A program made the translations under genes and the position numbers. Below are positions 31,472-40,809 of a stretch of DNA of 64,000 nt, piece after piece (the stretch's first letter is position 1; every line of letters begins with the position of its first letter). The DNA comes from Chryseobacterium cucumeris. GTDB lineage: Bacteria; Bacteroidota; Bacteroidia; Flavobacteriales; Weeksellaceae. The stretch spans positions 682,001 to 746,000 of the forward strand of contig NZ_LUVZ01000001.1 of assembly GCF_001593385.1 (NCBI RefSeq). The letters run 5' to 3'. Under the pieces are notes generated by a model. It saw only the letters and a program-made list of their open reading frames with translations, did no database searches and was not told where the DNA came from.

Positions 31472-32107
31472 TTACTGTGTTGAGAAAAAATCCTCTTTTC
31501 CGATAAGATAAATATTGATCAGCTCCTGCCTGTTGATATCAACAATATCTCCATTCTTGAACTTATATTTCTTTTGAAGAGGCTTCTTATTAAAGTAAAC
31601 CTTACCTGAAGCAAGCAAGAGGTTCAGCTTAGATGATGAAAGCCCTAAACATGTCCGGATTACTGTTGAGACTCTCATATTAAAATCAAAAGAAGACTGT
31701 ATTTGAAAAGAAATGAACTCATCTTCCCTATTCATAAGATCTTCTACGGGAAGATTTGGGTACAGAATTTCATATTCCACACTTTCCCAGTCGGCTTCCA
31801 GATTATTTTTTCTTCTCATTTCCTGTGAGAAAGCGTATTGCCAGGCAGTTTCCACATTGTTTTCTGAGAATTTACGGAATATTTCTTTACTGATTGATTC
31901 TGTTCTGATTCTTGAAAATACGGTCATATTATAGGTATTGCTGCATTTTACACACCGGTAAATCAGCCATATATCAATATTCTTTTTCTGGGCATTCAGT
32001 CTGAATTTATCGCTGCATTGAAATCTGTCGCTGTTACATTGATTGCATTTCTTTTTGAGTAAGGGAGTATTTTTCGCTTTTACCTCCCAGATATATTGGG
32101 TATTCAT
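31472..32107 (-). CDS. DUF1062 domain protein with zinc ribbon
   Basis: A 211-residue cytosolic protein. Near the N terminus four cysteines in two CxxC pairs (KKCNQCNSDRF... and RCVKCSNTYNM) suggest a zinc ribbon. The C-terminal part (SSSKLNLLLASGKVYFNKKPLQKKYKFKNGDIVDI) resembles an S4-like RNA-binding fold. This fits the DUF1062 family, whose function is not established. Possible RNA or tRNA binding is inference from the S4-like tail. Confidence 0.8.
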   Translation of the reverse strand: MNTQYIWEVKAKNTPLLKKKCNQCNSDRFQCSDKFRLNAQKKNIDIWLIYRCVKCSNTYNMTVFSRIRTESISKEIFRKFSENNVETAWQYAFSQEMRRKNNLEADWESVEYEILYPNLPVEDLMNREDEFISFQIQSSFDFNMRVSTVIRTCLGLSSSKLNLLLASGKVYFNKKPLQKKYKFKNGDIVDINRQELINIYLIGKEDFFSTQ

Positions 32108-32605
32108 TACTTATAATCGTGCTTAATATTCTTTTTGGATTTTTTCCATATTATTCACGCATTACAGAAAGGTATACCTCTGTAGTATAATTCAAAGATG
32201 AGGTAAGCTATAGTTTCTCTATGTAGTAAAGTTTTGATCAATAGCATTGGTCAAAGCCGGAATAGCAGAGATAAAGTCACCTTTAACAGTGAATACGATA
32301 AATAATATGATGAAATAAAAACCTGTTCGGGCAGAATTACCCAAACGAAAGAACGATCAGCCTGTGGTTACTGAGACTGATACTAAGCGAAAATAAGTTT
32401 AAGAGTGGTTCTCAAAACGTTTTATTTACTTGGTTATGATAAAAGTAGTCAATTTTATCGAAGAACAGAGCATTTTTCACAGGTAAATTCAAAAAACCAA
32501 ATGGACAATCTCTAAAATGGACCATACAACAAAGAAAAATTGAACTTTACAACAAACCCGTCTTTTCCGTTTCTGCCGAACTTTGTGGTATTAAAATCAT
32601 CAAAA
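32108..32605. other. Roughly 500-base intergenic region, DUF1062 / aldehyde dehydrogenase
   Basis: No gene I trust. On the minus strand 32344-32219 is a 41-codon frame from a TTG (product with hydrophobic FYFIILFIVFTV then a polar tail) that could be a small membrane peptide or gene remnant. An AACTTTG box at 32579-32585 may belong to the aldehyde dehydrogenase promoter. The two flanking genes diverge, so control elements are expected here. Confidence 0.35.
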
Positions 32606-34021
32606 ATGAATCAGATTAATAAAATTTACATCAATGGCGAATTTGTTACGCCACGAGGAACAGAAACTTTTGATCTTATCAATCCCGTTACCAACCAAAA
32701 AACCGGAGAAGTGGTTCTTGGAAATGAAGAAGATACCAGAATGGCCATTGCAGCAGCAAAGAAAGCTTTTTCAACTTTTTCAAAAACAACAAAGGAAGAA
32801 AGGATTCATTTTCTCAGAAAACTGCATGAAGCTGTAAGCAAAAGAGAAGATGAGTTGGTTGCTGTTATGGTGAATGAATATGGAGGAACTTTACAGTTCA
32901 GCAGAATGAGTGTCCAAAATGCAATCTCTGCCTTTACAGCTACGATCAATACTTTAGAATCTTATGATTTCGAAAGAACGGTGGGACATTCCAAAGTACG
33001 TTTTGAATCTTTAGGTGTAGTTGGAATCATCACCCCATGGAATGCCAGCAACAGCTTTATCTGTAATAAACTTGCCACTGCCATTGCTGCCGGATGTACA
33101 GCTGTGATCAAACCCAGTGAAATGAGTGCAGTACAAACCCAACTGCTTACCGAATGTTTTCATGAAGCAGGTTTACCGGAAGGAGTTTTAAATATCGTCA
33201 ACGGATTAGGAAATGTAGTGGGAAATGAAATTACCCAGCATCCTGATATCGCTAAAATATCTTTCACAGGATCTACATTAACGGGAAAAGCGATTGCCAA
33301 AGGAGCTGTAGATACGATGAAAAGAATAACCTTAGAACTTGGAGGGAAGTCTCCTAATATTATCCTGGAAGATGCCGATTTTGAAAAAGCAATTCCTATG
33401 GCCGTTTTCGGGGCTTATATGAACAATGGCCAGGCTTGCATCGCCCCTACCCGATTGTTGGTTCCTCAAAACAGGCTGGAGGAGGTAAATGAACTTGCTA
33501 AAAAAGCCGCAGGACAAGTAAAAGTAGGAAATCCTGACGAAGAAGACACTCTTGTAGGACCTATGGTGAGTGTAAAACAATTTGAAAGAGTACAAAGTTA
33601 TATCCGTCTGGGACAGGAAGAAGGAGCCGTTCTGCTTGCAGGTGGTGAAGGAAAACCGGAAGGTCTTGAAAACGGTAATTTTGTAAAAGCAACCATCTTT
33701 ACCAACGTTCGTAATGATATGCGTATTGCGCAAGAGGAAATTTTCGGACCTGTACTGTCTATTATTCCTTATGCCAATGAAGAGGAAGCCATTGCTATTG
33801 CCAATGATACTACATATGGTCTTGCAGCTTATATCAGTTCTGCCAGCCAAGAACATGCAGAACGTGTAGCCGCACAGATTGATGCTGGAAGAATCTGCAT
33901 TAATGGGTTTGCCCACGATCCTTATGCGCCTTTCGGAGGTTTCAAACAAAGCGGTATCGGACGTGAGTTTGGTGTATTCGGACTGGAAGCTTACCTGGAA
34001 CCCAAAACGATTCTGGCTTAA
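32606..34021 (+). CDS. Aldehyde dehydrogenase family protein
   Basis: An NAD(P)-dependent oxidoreductase, 471 residues from ATG 32606 (MNQINKIYINGEF); the upstream 22 codons lack support. It shows the Rossmann/catalytic signatures GVVGIITPWNASNSF, FTGSTLTGKAIAKGA, LELGGKSPNIILEDAD (general base Glu) and MNNGQACIAPTRLLV (catalytic Cys), then EEIFGPVLSIIPY and FGGFKQSGIGRE. The substrate is not evident. An AraC regulator follows 114 bases downstream in the same direction and may control it. Confidence 0.94.
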   Translation: MNQINKIYINGEFVTPRGTETFDLINPVTNQKTGEVVLGNEEDTRMAIAAAKKAFSTFSKTTKEERIHFLRKLHEAVSKREDELVAVMVNEYGGTLQFSRMSVQNAISAFTATINTLESYDFERTVGHSKVRFESLGVVGIITPWNASNSFICNKLATAIAAGCTAVIKPSEMSAVQTQLLTECFHEAGLPEGVLNIVNGLGNVVGNEITQHPDIAKISFTGSTLTGKAIAKGAVDTMKRITLELGGKSPNIILEDADFEKAIPMAVFGAYMNNGQACIAPTRLLVPQNRLEEVNELAKKAAGQVKVGNPDEEDTLVGPMVSVKQFERVQSYIRLGQEEGAVLLAGGEGKPEGLENGNFVKATIFTNVRNDMRIAQEEIFGPVLSIIPYANEEEAIAIANDTTYGLAAYISSASQEHAERVAAQIDAGRICINGFAHDPYAPFGGFKQSGIGREFGVFGLEAYLEPKTILA

Positions 34022-34135
34022 TATGATCTTCTTCACAGCAAATATTCTCAGGATTACTTTGCTGTGGAGATTCTATGATCCTGAAAAGTTTTGTAAGTTT
34101 GAATAAGAATTGATCAAGAAATAACTTTTTGAGCT

Positions 34136-34933
34136 ATGAGCGAAAATAATATTCCTTTTCCCATCAATTACTCCTGTCATTTTTCAGAATTCAGGGAAGG
34201 AGAACAGTTTGCACGGATTCACAGCCTCGGCCTGGTGCTCTCCGGGGAAATGGAACTTAATGATGGCATCACAAAAACGACATTTAAAGAAGGAGAACTC
34301 TATTCTGCAAGGAAAAACAGTTTATTGAAATTCGCAAAATATCCACCCAAAAACGGGGAAATCAGAACCATATCCATCTATTTTGACGATGCCATGCTTC
34401 ATGACTTCAGCCGTGAGTATGGATATCGGGCAGAAAAAAAGGACAATGTCCAGGCCTATATAAAACCGGAGCAAAAGGCATTACATTCTTTTATGTACTC
34501 ATTATTACCGTATGAAGATCTTCCTGCTTCTGAAGAAATACTGAAGCTTAAACAAAAAGAAGCTCTCCTCTTACTGTTGAATTACGATCCCGGCCTTAAG
34601 GATATTTTGTTTGATTTTTCCGAACCCTATAAAATAGATATTGAATCTTTTATGAATAAAAACTTTCATTTCAATGTCAATGTAGAGCGTTTTGCTTATT
34701 TAACAGGGAGAAGTCTGTCTGCATTTAAAAGGGATTTTCAAAAGATATTCGGAATTCCGCCAAGACAGTGGCTGCAGCTTCGTAGATTAAAGGAAGCCCA
34801 TTTTCTGCTTACCCAAAAAGGAAAATCAGTTTCTGATATTTATCTGGATCTTGGGTTTGAAAATCTATCCCATTTCTCGTTTGCGTTTAAAAAACAGTTT
34901 GGTTATCCGCCAAGTGCTTTACAGGCAAAATAG
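34136..34933 (+). CDS. AraC family transcriptional regulator
   Basis: A 265-residue regulator with an N-terminal AraC-binding/cupin-like region (about 20-130; FREGEQFARIHSLGLVLSGEMELNDGI) and a C-terminal double helix-turn-helix (VNVERFAYLTGRSLSAFKRDFQKIFGIPPRQWLQLRRL, SVSDIYLDLGFENLSHFSFAFKKQFGYPPS). It is transcribed after the aldehyde dehydrogenase gene, so aldehyde-linked control is plausible but inferred. A small-molecule ligand is not evident. Confidence 0.9.
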   Translation: MSENNIPFPINYSCHFSEFREGEQFARIHSLGLVLSGEMELNDGITKTTFKEGELYSARKNSLLKFAKYPPKNGEIRTISIYFDDAMLHDFSREYGYRAEKKDNVQAYIKPEQKALHSFMYSLLPYEDLPASEEILKLKQKEALLLLLNYDPGLKDILFDFSEPYKIDIESFMNKNFHFNVNVERFAYLTGRSLSAFKRDFQKIFGIPPRQWLQLRRLKEAHFLLTQKGKSVSDIYLDLGFENLSHFSFAFKKQFGYPPSALQAK

Positions 34934-35009
34934 TTCAGAAACACATGTTTATTATAAAACACAATAGTAAAACTTTACTTCATCAACATTTCACCGGATT
35001 ACCATAATA

Positions 35010-35039
35010 AATCGTGCCATGAATATCATGGCACGATCT
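35010..35039. terminator. metE terminator palindrome
   Basis: AATCGTGCCATGA, ATA loop, TCATGGCACGATC: a perfect 12-bp stem, 33 bases past the metE stop and between convergent genes. Confidence 0.8.
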
Positions 35040-35071
35040 GAATAATTGAATCTAATTATTTCTAAAGTTTT

Positions 35072-37375
35072 TTAAAGTGCATATTCTATTGAAGCTTCTT
35101 TAGCAGCGGCAACCATTGCAATTAAAGCTTTTTCAGTTTCTTCCCAATGTCTTGTCTTCAGTCCGCAATCAGGGTTTACCCAAAGTTGGTTGGCAGGAAT
35201 GACATTCTGAGCCTTTCTCAGCAATTCAATCATTTCTTCTTTTGACGGAACTCTTGGTGAGTGAATATCGTATACTCCAGGACCAATTTCATTCGGATAT
35301 TTGAAATCGGCGAAAGCATTCAGCAGCTCCATCTGAGAACGTGAACATTCTATGGTAATGACATCTGCATCCATATCGGCAATGTTTTCAATAATATCAT
35401 TGAACTCAGAATAACACATGTGAGTGTGAATTTGGGTAGCATCTTCCACTCCGCTTGCTGAAATTCTGAAAGCTTCCACTGCCCATTTCAGATAATTCTG
35501 CCAGTCTGTTTTTCTTAATGGTAGTCCTTCTCTGATGGCAGGTTCATCAATCTGAATAATTCTGATTCCTGCTTTTTCCAGGTCCACTACCTCATCACGA
35601 ATTGCCAAAGCAATCTGCTTACAAGTTTCTGAACGAGGCTGATCATCACGTACAAAAGACCACTGTAAAATCGTAACCGGACCTGTCAACATACCTTTTA
35701 CCCATTTTTCAGTCTGAGATTGGGCATATTGAGACCAGTACACCGTCATCGGAGTCGGGCGGGAAACATCACCGAAAATCACAGGAGGTTTCACACAACG
35801 GCTTCCGTAGCTTTGTACCCAACCGTTTTTAGTGAATACAAATCCTTCCAACTGTTCCCCGAAATATTCCACCATGTCGTTTCGTTCAAATTCTCCATGA
35901 ACCAATACATCAATTCCGATGTCTTCCTGCCAGCGGATTGTTCTCTGCGTTTCCTGTTTCAATAAGGTATCATATTGTTCTGCAGTAAGCTCTCCTTTTT
36001 TAAATTTTGCTCTCCAGCTTCTTACTTCTGTGGTTTGAGGGAATGATCCGATTGTAGTGGTTGGAAATAATGGTAGCTGCAATACTTCCTGCTGTTCTTC
36101 TTTACGGATTTTGAAAGTATTTATTCTCTGAGCATCTTTTTCAGTAACTGAATTCACTCTCTGTTTTACCTGATCATTATGGATAAGAGAAGAAGTTCTT
36201 CTGCTTTCAATGGCTCTTTTATTTTCTTCAAATGCTTCAAGAACCTGTTCATTTTCCGTTCCGGATGCCAGTTGTTTAAGCGTTACGACTTCCTTTACTT
36301 TTTGTTTAGCAAAAGCCAGCCAGTTTTTAATTTCAGGATTAAGATTAGTTTCAAAATCAAGGTCACAAGGTGAATGAAGCAATGAACATGATGGTGCAAT
36401 CAGAATTCTTTCAGATCCTAATTTCTCAACAGCTTTTCTGATGAAAGACAATGATTTTTCGTAATCATTTTTCCAGATATTTCTACCGTCGGTTACTCCT
36501 AATGAAAGGCTTAAGCTTTCCGGAATAACATTCAGAATATCATCTAACTGTTCAGGATTTCTCACCAGATCAATATGCAATGTATTCACCGGAAGGGAAA
36601 CAGCAATTGATGCATTATCTTTTAATCCGTCAAAATAAGTGGCAACGATAAATTTCAGTTTCGGAAAACGTTTTCTGATTTCGGCATACACAGAAAGATA
36701 CGTTTCTTTGGCTTTTTCTGTTAAATCCAACGCCAGAAAAGGTTCATCAAACTGAATCCATTCCGCACCCTGGTCTTGAAGTTTGGTTAAAATCTCTGTA
36801 TAGACTGGAAGAAGATTTCCAGCCAGATCCAATTTATCGAAGCCTTCTTCTTTTTCTTTTCCTAATAACAGATAAGAAACCAGTCCGATAATCACCGGTT
36901 TTGCATTGATTCCCGCTTGTTTTGCTCCGGCAAATTCATTGAAAATCTTATCTGAGCTCAGTTTAAACTGTTGATTTTTATAAAATTCCGGAACGATATA
37001 GTGATAGTTGGTATCGAACCACTTGGTCATTTCCATGGCAGTGATATCCAATCCGTCTTTCTGATATCCTCTTGCCATTGCAAAATAAAGATCCAATTCA
37101 GTATTGTTCTTTTTAAGCACCACTTCATGGTAACGTGTTGGAATGGCTCCTACTACAAAGCTCATATCCAATACCTGATCATAGTATGAAAAATCATTAC
37201 ACGGGATAAGGTCTATCCCTGCTTCTTTCTGGATATTCCAGTTTTGGTTACAGATAGTTCTTCCGGTATTCAGAAGTTCTTCCAAAAGGATTTTACCTGA
37301 CCAATACTGTTCGCAGGCTTTTTTGAGTTCTCTTTTGCTACCAATACGCGGATAGCCAAGGATGTGAGTTTGCAT
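35072..37375 (-). CDS. metE: Cobalamin-independent methionine synthase
   Basis: This enzyme transfers a methyl group from methyltetrahydropteroyl-triglutamate to homocysteine, the last step of methionine synthesis, without B12. At 767 residues it is full length. The N-terminal barrel opens LGYPRIGSKRELKKACE. The C-terminal catalytic barrel has the zinc ligands in QIHTHMCYSEFND (His, Cys), IECSRS (Glu) and WVNPDCGLKTR (Cys), and DVLVHGEFERNDMVEYFGE for homocysteine. About 190 bases upstream is a cobalamin riboswitch, so expression should fall when B12 is present. A divergent Lrp-type gene lies beyond it. Confidence 0.97.
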   Translation of the reverse strand: MQTHILGYPRIGSKRELKKACEQYWSGKILLEELLNTGRTICNQNWNIQKEAGIDLIPCNDFSYYDQVLDMSFVVGAIPTRYHEVVLKKNNTELDLYFAMARGYQKDGLDITAMEMTKWFDTNYHYIVPEFYKNQQFKLSSDKIFNEFAGAKQAGINAKPVIIGLVSYLLLGKEKEEGFDKLDLAGNLLPVYTEILTKLQDQGAEWIQFDEPFLALDLTEKAKETYLSVYAEIRKRFPKLKFIVATYFDGLKDNASIAVSLPVNTLHIDLVRNPEQLDDILNVIPESLSLSLGVTDGRNIWKNDYEKSLSFIRKAVEKLGSERILIAPSCSLLHSPCDLDFETNLNPEIKNWLAFAKQKVKEVVTLKQLASGTENEQVLEAFEENKRAIESRRTSSLIHNDQVKQRVNSVTEKDAQRINTFKIRKEEQQEVLQLPLFPTTTIGSFPQTTEVRSWRAKFKKGELTAEQYDTLLKQETQRTIRWQEDIGIDVLVHGEFERNDMVEYFGEQLEGFVFTKNGWVQSYGSRCVKPPVIFGDVSRPTPMTVYWSQYAQSQTEKWVKGMLTGPVTILQWSFVRDDQPRSETCKQIALAIRDEVVDLEKAGIRIIQIDEPAIREGLPLRKTDWQNYLKWAVEAFRISASGVEDATQIHTHMCYSEFNDIIENIADMDADVITIECSRSQMELLNAFADFKYPNEIGPGVYDIHSPRVPSKEEMIELLRKAQNVIPANQLWVNPDCGLKTRHWEETEKALIAMVAAAKEASIEYAL

Positions 37376-37564
37376 TTTTTTAAACTTTTTAATTAAACTT
37401 ATTGGGAAAGTTCTTTAAAAGGCTTCGTAATGTTTTATCGGAAGAAGTTTCAGGAAAGTCATGACATAGCAGACAGCGTAATTTCCTTTACAAAAGAAAA
37501 TACCCGAATCCGATATATCATCTGTATGACCCCAAAGCTTCAGACCGCGAAAGCATTGTCAATT

Positions 37565-37730
37565 CAGTAAAGGCAGGTCTCCTGACTTGTAACAGTTTCC
37601 GTCATCCTTCCCGCTTTTGGCAGTGGATCTGCAAGGACAGAAACCTTTGGTGTGTTACTTACAGTTGCGCGACAGCTCGTGATTTGCACACGATTCCCTA
37701 TTAATCTACGTTAAGTAAAACCTTTTCTGT
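37565..37730 (-). promoter_or_regulatory. Cobalamin riboswitch upstream of metE
   Basis: On the minus strand the aptamer reads, in order, AATAGGGAATCGTGTG, the core GCTGTCGCGCAACTGT, GATCCACTG (GCCACTG-type element), AAGCGGGAAGG and the B12 box AGTCAGGAGACCTGCC (37572-37587). All expected conserved blocks are present in the right order. The 190 bases between it and metE contain no obvious intrinsic terminator, so control may be on translation or by Rho. Confidence 0.93.
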
Positions 37731-37803
37731 TTGATGAAGTATCTGTAAAGAACTGTACTTTTACCTTTAACTATGGTCATCAGTAAAAGTTTTTAATCTT
37801 GTG

Positions 37804-37833
37804 TAAAATTAGCAATACAGAATAAAAACACAA
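37804..37833 (-). promoter_or_regulatory. Candidate promoter for the riboswitch-metE transcript
   Basis: On the minus strand TTG (37833-37831), 19 bases, then TAATTTTA (37811-37804), one mismatch from the TAnnTTTG box. The predicted start near 37798 lies just ahead of the riboswitch. Confidence 0.4.
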
Positions 37834-37935
37834 TTACAATCAAATAATTAAGCAAATTAAACTTTTAAAAACAAAAATAAAAGCATAAAATTCTGTACAT
37901 TTGAATGTTTTAATCATTTAAAAGAATAATATTCT

Positions 37936-38397
37936 GTGGAACAACTTGATGATAAGGACTTACAGCTGCTAAGGCTGCTCCAGAAAAATGCTAAACTCAC
38001 CGTTAAGGAACTTGCGAAAGAGGTAAATCTTTCTACCTCACCTGTTTTTGAAAGGGTAAAAAGGCTTGAACAGGAAGGTTTTGTTAAAAGATATGCGGCC
38101 GTTCTTGATGCCGAAAAACTGAATCGCGGATTTACGGTTTTCTGCCAGATCAAGCTCAAAATCCACGACAGATCAGTAGGTTATGATTTTGTAAAGGAGA
38201 TTTTAGAAATCGAAGAAGTTGCCGAATGTTACAATATTTCCGGGGATTTTGATTTCCTTCTGAAAGTTCAGGTACGGGATATGAAGCATTATCAGGATTT
38301 TGTATTCAATAAGCTTGGATCTGTGGATTCCATAGGGAGTACCCACAGTACGTTTGTGATGGCTGAGGTAAAAAATAACCATGGGCTGACGATATAG
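37936..38397 (+). CDS. Lrp/AsnC family transcriptional regulator
   Basis: A 153-residue regulator. Residues about 1-60 are the AsnC helix-turn-helix (LDDKDLQLLRLLQKNAKLTVKELAKEVNLSTSPVFERVKRLEQEGFV). Residues about 65-145 are the RAM amino-acid-sensing domain (AECYNISGDFDFLLKVQVRD). The start is GTG at 37936; a TACATTTG box (37896-37903) lies 33 bases upstream. It is divergent from metE and its riboswitch, so a role in methionine or other amino acid metabolism is plausible but unproven. Confidence 0.9.
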   Translation: MEQLDDKDLQLLRLLQKNAKLTVKELAKEVNLSTSPVFERVKRLEQEGFVKRYAAVLDAEKLNRGFTVFCQIKLKIHDRSVGYDFVKEILEIEEVAECYNISGDFDFLLKVQVRDMKHYQDFVFNKLGSVDSIGSTHSTFVMAEVKNNHGLTI

Positions 38398-38434
38398 CTT
38401 TCGCTTTACGTTAATCTGCTTCAGATATAAAAAA

Positions 38435-38460
38435 ATCCGTCGATAATGACGGATGTTGTT
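38435..38460 (+). terminator. Terminator after the Lrp gene
   Basis: ATCCGTC, loop GATAAT, GACGGAT, then GTTGTTATT: a 7-bp stem with a weak T-rich tail. Confidence 0.55.
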
Positions 38461-38481
38461 ATTATTCTAATTTTCCAGTAC

Positions 38482-39024
38482 TTAATTGGCTGCCGGATCA
38501 ACAAGCGTTGGTGTTAAACCTAATGATTTCAACCGGTTTTTACTGTCAAAAAACAATGTTGCATAATGTTTTCCTTTTTTAAAAACAAGTTTTGATCCAC
38601 CTGGAAATTCACTGTCAGCTCCTAATTTTTGCGTTTTAGCATTGTATTTAGTGAACCTGGTTTTACTATCCTGTAAGGTACTTTTATTCAGCACAAGGTC
38701 AAAAGGAAGCCCTTCCACCACTAAAGATTTATTGTCTGAAGCTGCGAAAAACATCTCATTGACAGCATTATCTTTTCCAAGACCACAATAAAGTTCCAGC
38801 CCTGTTTTCATTGGCCATTTTGCATATTTTTCTTCGTTGGCATCTTCATAAAAAACAGTTTTTACATTCAGTGCTTTTGATATTTTATCGGGTGTCTGTG
38901 GGAAGATAAATTCTGAATTTTTGTCCAATAAAGAATTCAAAGCGGCTGTTTTTTGTGAAAATGCAGTCACACTTAATGCCAGAAAAAAGAGGGTTACAAT
39001 GAAATTGAATGGTTTCGTCTGCAT
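38482..39024 (-). CDS. Secreted hypothetical protein
   Basis: A 180-residue exported protein: signal peptide (NFIVTLFFLALSVTAFSQ) and a mixed alpha/beta mature chain (LNSLLDKNSEFIFPQTPDKISKALNVK, ending LKSLGLTPTLVDPAAN). No family is recognised. It is monocistronic, convergent with the Lrp gene. Confidence 0.7.
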   Translation of the reverse strand: MQTKPFNFIVTLFFLALSVTAFSQKTAALNSLLDKNSEFIFPQTPDKISKALNVKTVFYEDANEEKYAKWPMKTGLELYCGLGKDNAVNEMFFAASDNKSLVVEGLPFDLVLNKSTLQDSKTRFTKYNAKTQKLGADSEFPGGSKLVFKKGKHYATLFFDSKNRLKSLGLTPTLVDPAAN

Positions 39025-39129
39025 GAGAATATTTTAAAATTTTAATAATTTGATGATTAAAGGTATTAAAATTACACAATTTGTGTGATATAATTCTATG
39101 GTGAAACCTTATCTATAAAATTCCCGATT

Positions 39130-39498
39130 TTACTTCTTTTGCTGCAAATTGAACACCGTCCCAGCAGGATCAGTAATCCAGTGCATGTTGTCAGGAAGTT
39201 CTTCAATCTCGTCACAGGTTTCCACACCATTTGACAGCAAGTATTCTGTTGCTGTTTCTACATCAGGGACCGTGAGTTGTAACCAGGTTTCGGAATGGGT
39301 ATAATTGTCGACACAATCCAGCCAAATAATATTATTCCCGAATTTTACTTCGTGAGTTCTGGAAACAGTAGGATTATTAATGGGTTTTTACTCCACTTCT
39401 AATTTTAGAATTACTCTGTAGAAGGCAACTGTTTTTTCATATTTATTTTTGGGAATTTTTATAGCGATATTAATTCCTGCTTCAAATTTTGGATTCAT
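39130..39498 (-). pseudogene. VOC/glyoxalase-like protein with an in-frame TAA
   Basis: From ATG 39498 the reading gives MNPKFEAGINIAIKIPKNKY and a first VOC half (KTVAFYRVILKLEVE), then TAA at 39388-39390 (codon 37). The same frame continues for 86 codons (KPINNPTVSRTHEVKFGNNIIWLD, WLQLTVPDVETATEYLLSNGVETC, HWITDPAGTVFNLQQKK) to a normal stop. The whole is 122 codons, the usual size of one VOC module. A GAA-to-TAA change would create the stop. It lies 6 bases after the alpha/beta hydrolase stop codon end (39505), in the same direction. The gene is probably inactive, unless the base is a sequencing error. Confidence 0.75.
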
Positions 39499-39504
39499 AC
39501 TCAA

Positions 39505-40365
39505 CTATTTTAAAAAATTATTCAGATAGTTCAGAATCATTGCTGTCTGCATCATCAGACTCACATGGGTTTGTCCCGGAGCAATAGCCAATTGCGATTT
39601 GGGCATTTCTCCCATGTCCGCAAAGACATCACCTCCCAATAATTTATAGGTTTTTGAAAGTTCTGTTTTGTCCAATCCATCATTATCACCAGCTATGATT
39701 AAAACCGGTACCCGAATTTTAGAAATATTACTATCGCCAAGATCAAAAGGTTGTCCGGCAGAAGCCATCATCTGCTCCAGAAATGGAGTCCATTTTGTTT
39801 TATCTGGTGCTACAGCATTATAGGCAGTATGCATAGGACTGTTTGTAAAGAGGTCGGGTTTCATTCCTTCAAGCGCTTTATTTACTTCGGGCAGCCAGCC
39901 ATTAGTTTTATATGTTGACGAAATAATAACCAATTTGTTCAGTCTTTGCGGACTCTGTATCGCTAATTGATAAGCCACTTCACCTCCAAAACTGTAGCCT
40001 ACAACATCTGCTTTATCAATTTTCAGATAGTCCATCACCTTTGTAACATCACTGGCTAAAGTAGTGTGTGATAATTTCCTTTCTGAAAACGGAGTATGCC
40101 CATGGCCCTGTAATTCAAGTGCTATTACTTTTCTGTTTTTAGACAGTTCCGGGATCAGCTCGCCCCAATTCAGGTCAATCGTCATAAAGGCTCCATGTAA
40201 CAGCACAACAGGCTTTCCTTTACCATAAACTTCATAATACACTTTGATTCCGTTGGCAGGCGCATAGCCGCTTTCAGAAGGTTTTACTTTTTGTCCGTAT
40301 ACCTTGGATGCTGTCAGAAAAACAGTTAGGATTAATAATGCAGAGAATTTGAATAAATTTTTCAT
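39505..40365 (-). CDS. Secreted alpha/beta hydrolase
   Basis: A 286-residue serine hydrolase with signal peptide (SALLILTVFLTASKVYGQ). It has the oxyanion loop VVLLHGAFM, the nucleophile elbow VGYSFGGEVA, an acid in LIIAGDNDGLDK and the catalytic His in APGQTHVSLMM. The substrate is unknown; proline iminopeptidase-like, haloalkane dehalogenase-like and esterase relatives all share these motifs. It is probably co-transcribed with the broken VOC gene, which begins 6 bases downstream. Confidence 0.9.
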   Translation of the reverse strand: MKNLFKFSALLILTVFLTASKVYGQKVKPSESGYAPANGIKVYYEVYGKGKPVVLLHGAFMTIDLNWGELIPELSKNRKVIALELQGHGHTPFSERKLSHTTLASDVTKVMDYLKIDKADVVGYSFGGEVAYQLAIQSPQRLNKLVIISSTYKTNGWLPEVNKALEGMKPDLFTNSPMHTAYNAVAPDKTKWTPFLEQMMASAGQPFDLGDSNISKIRVPVLIIAGDNDGLDKTELSKTYKLLGGDVFADMGEMPKSQLAIAPGQTHVSLMMQTAMILNYLNNFLK

Positions 40366-40639
40366 AATAGTATCAGATTTGGTGGATTAAACTTTTAATC
40401 AAAATTACCAAGTCAATCTGAAAACGGACTTGCCACAGGGCAAGATTTTACTGAAATGAAATCAACTCTTTAAGTACAGATTTCAAGGCTTATCCCATAA
40501 ACCAATTTTACTTAATTCCATAAAATAATTACAAAACATCCTACAAGTAAACAATTAAAAAATAAATATTTTTACAATAATTCTACAATAGTTGATAAAA
40601 TTTGATTAATTTCGAATAGAACTAAACTTAAAAATTATT

Positions 40640-40783
40640 ATGAAAAATTTAAAGAAAATCGAAAGACAGGAATTGAAAACAATTAAGGGCGGAATTGATT
40701 GCAGAGGTGGTCAGTTATGTTTGATCGGTGGTAAGTGGCAATGTATGCCTTACGACGGATGTGGTGGAGGAAACCAGCCTTAA
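40640..40783 (+). CDS. GG-leader Cys-rich peptide (bacteriocin-like), copy 1
   Basis: A 47-residue peptide. The 18-residue leader MKNLKKIERQELKTIKGG ends in the double-glycine type site of bacteriocin and RiPP precursors cleaved by peptidase-containing ABC transporters. The 29-residue core (IDCRGG... ending CGGGNQP) has four cysteines and many glycines. The second peptide, 26 bases downstream, has a leader of identical length. The function is unknown: it could be a bacteriocin, signal or toxin-like peptide. No C39 transporter or modifying enzyme is in the window. Confidence 0.75.
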   Translation: MKNLKKIERQELKTIKGGIDCRGGQLCLIGGKWQCMPYDGCGGGNQP

Positions 40784-40809
40784 TTTACGTTTAACACAAT
40801 TACTTGACT

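Noticed and set aside
33332..34036. 234-codon minus-strand ORF antisense to the aldehyde dehydrogenase
   Set aside because: The plus-strand gene has full catalytic motifs; the opposite frame has no domain and odd composition.
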